Below, in pieces: positions 62,817 through 64,000 of a stretch of DNA of 64,000 nt; position 1 is the stretch's first letter, and each line of letters starts with the position of its first letter. This DNA comes from Bradyrhizobium sediminis (GTDB taxonomy: Bacteria > Pseudomonadota > Alphaproteobacteria > Rhizobiales > Xanthobacteraceae). A model generated the notes under the pieces. It did not search any database. It was given only the letters and a program-made list of their open reading frames with translations, and was not told the origin of the DNA. The stretch is taken from positions 4,400,001 through 4,464,000 of the forward strand of contig NZ_CP076135.1 in NCBI RefSeq assembly GCF_018736105.1, written 5' to 3'. Made by a program: the position numbers and the translations under genes.

Positions 62817-64000
62817 CTAACGCAGCATGAAAAACCCCAGTGACGCCGCGGCCATCACCGCGGTCGCGGCCCAGCCCCAGACCGCCATCGACCGCGATAC
62901 CGTCAACCGCCCCATCACCCGCGGGTTGCGGACGATCAGCATCATCACCGCCATCAGGGGTGCTGCCAGCACGCCATTGACGACCGCCGCCCAATACAGC
63001 GCCTTCACCGGATCGAGTCCGACGAAATTGAGCGCGGCGCCGAGCAGCGTGGCCACCGCGATGGTCGCATAGAAGGCGCGGGCGTCGTTGGGGCGGGCAT
63101 CGAGGCTTTCGGTCCAGCCGAACACCTCGCTGACCGCATAGGCCGCCGAACCCGCCAGTACCGGCACCGCCAAGAGGCCGGTGCCGATGATCCCCAGAGC
63201 GAACAGCGCGAAGGCGAATTCGCCGGCGATCGGGCGCAGCGCCTCGGCGGCCTGCGCCGAGGTGGCGATATCGGTAATTCCGTGCGCGTGCAGCGTCGCG
63301 GCGGTGGCGAACACGATCGCCAGCGACACCAGCGAACTGAACGCCATCCCGGTGATGGTATCGATGCGGATGCGGGCGAGCTCCGGCCCCGCCGTCTTCG
63401 GCGCCACGCACAGCGGCTTGGCGTGGTGGCGGTGCTGCTCCTCGACTTCCTGCCCGGCCTGCCAGAAAAACAGATAGGGGCTGATGGTGGTGCCGAGAAT
63501 CGCCACCATCGCCATCGCGGAAGCGCCGGTGAGGTCGATGGCCGGAATGAGCAGCGATTTCACCGCAGCCATCCACGGCACGTCGGCCACGAACACGACG
63601 GCGACATAGGAGAACAGCGAAAGCGTTCCCCATTTCAGCACCGCGGCATAGCGCGGATAGCTGAGCCAGACCTCGAGCACGATGCAGACGACGCCGAACA
63701 GCAGGGTGTAGAGGTGCTCCGGCCCGCCGATCAGCAGCTGAAGCGCCGCCCCCATCGCGCCGAGATCGGCGCCGAGGTTGATGATGTTGGCGACCAGCAG
63801 CAGCGTCACGACCAGCCGCAACAGCCACGGCGGGTAATGTCGCCGCAGATTGTGCGCGATGCCGCGTCCGCTGACGCTGCCGATCCGGGCGGCGACCTCC
63901 TGGATCACCACCATCAGCGGAAAACTGAGCACGAACGTCCACGCCAGCCCGAAGCCGAACTGCGCGCCGATCTGGCTGTGGGTGGCGATCCCGCTGGGAT
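62817..64000 (-). CDS. Nramp-related divalent-metal transporter, N-terminus truncated by window
   Basis: About 394 residues visible; the 5' end is beyond 64000. The first visible motif is (D)PSGIATHSQIGAQFG, equivalent to the Nramp helix-1 DPGN motif, followed by FPLMVVIQEVAARIG. In helix 6 the classical MPH region reads ISPYLFFWQAGQEVEE, without the metal-selecting Met and His. About nine helices follow to the C-terminus. It belongs to the Nramp superfamily in a subgroup with non-standard metal ligands; metal unknown. Transcription runs from right to left. Confidence 0.85.
   Translation of the reverse strand, partial: PSGIATHSQIGAQFGFGLAWTFVLSFPLMVVIQEVAARIGSVSGRGIAHNLRRHYPPWLLRLVVTLLLVANIINLGADLGAMGAALQLLIGGPEHLYTLLFGVVCIVLEVWLSYPRYAAVLKWGTLSLFSYVAVVFVADVPWMAAVKSLLIPAIDLTGASAMAMVAILGTTISPYLFFWQAGQEVEEQHRHHAKPLCVAPKTAGPELARIRIDTITGMAFSSLVSLAIVFATAATLHAHGITDIATSAQAAEALRPIAGEFAFALFALGIIGTGLLAVPVLAGSAAYAVSEVFGWTESLDARPNDARAFYATIAVATLLGAALNFVGLDPVKALYWAAVVNGVLAAPLMAVMMLIVRNPRVMGRLTVSRSMAVWGWAATAVMAAASLGFFMLR

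Overview
The window is GC-rich, densely coding alphaproteobacterial chromosome. Gene content and interspersed repeats point to Bradyrhizobium or a close relative in the Nitrobacteraceae (Rhodopseudomonas, Afipia). The pointers are a dcw cluster preceded directly by an AmiD-type amidase, a FixK-type box, and several palindromic repeat families that I recognise from Bradyrhizobium-like genomes. The genus is an inference. I see no prophage, integrase, insertion sequence, CRISPR array or tRNA.

Layout. 1-4965 (minus): start of the division and cell-wall cluster, rsmH-ftsL-ftsI-murE-murF, tightly packed; murF runs off the left edge. 5576-8742 (plus): amidase, then a P1B-5 metal ATPase with a C-terminal hemerythrin domain behind a perfect FixK/FNR-type box. 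9000-9418: RNase P RNA. 9656-16427: metallo-beta-lactamase-fold and alpha/beta hydrolases, an EamA transporter, two tandem O-antigen-ligase-like proteins and a MATE exporter. 16743-20562: EmrAB-like efflux system with a divergent TetR regulator and a clear operator. 20641-27911: second TetR overlapping a fused [2Fe-2S]/molybdopterin oxidoreductase and its FAD subunit, a VOC protein, and two acyl-CoA dehydrogenases.

28250-34605 holds small and envelope proteins: LapA-like, PPOX-fold, extensin-like lipoprotein, a 27-residue membrane peptide, two divergent DUF2147 paralogues with two CRP-like sites between them, a Cys-rich protein and a FecR-domain protein. 34645-40688 contains a Nudix hydrolase, phosphatidylserine decarboxylase, a class-III aminotransferase with a hydrophobic N-terminus, an Mpo1-like membrane protein, a PmtA-like methyltransferase and a GT4 glycosyltransferase; it reads as a membrane-lipid neighbourhood. 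40844-49823: orphan TAXI receptor, L,D-transpeptidase, GIY-YIG protein embedded in repeats, DUF4403 protein and an ABC/FtsX/HlyD exporter. 49885-54051: dodecin, two PRC-barrel proteins, a zinc ribbon, a large membrane protein and a lytic transglycosylase. 54077-59171: thiamine operon thiO-thiS-thiG-thiE-thiC behind a TPP riboswitch. 59556-64000 (minus): proline-rich membrane protein of unknown function, purA, and an incomplete Nramp-like transporter.

The signals most worth a second look are regulatory pairings. Two unlinked envelope genes (32980 and 42490) share a roughly 63-bp upstream element with three GAAAC motifs at identical 20- and 33-bp spacing. Twin TGACGTCACCC repeats 22 bp apart lie between the glycosyltransferase/pmtA operon and the TAXI gene. 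Two GTGA-N6-TCAC sites sit 48 bp apart between the DUF2147 paralogues. A FixK box precedes the hemerythrin-ATPase. Residue-level oddities include a dodecin without the flavin-stacking Trp, a GIY-YIG protein whose C-terminus is encoded by a repeat, and an Nramp homologue lacking the usual metal-binding motifs.
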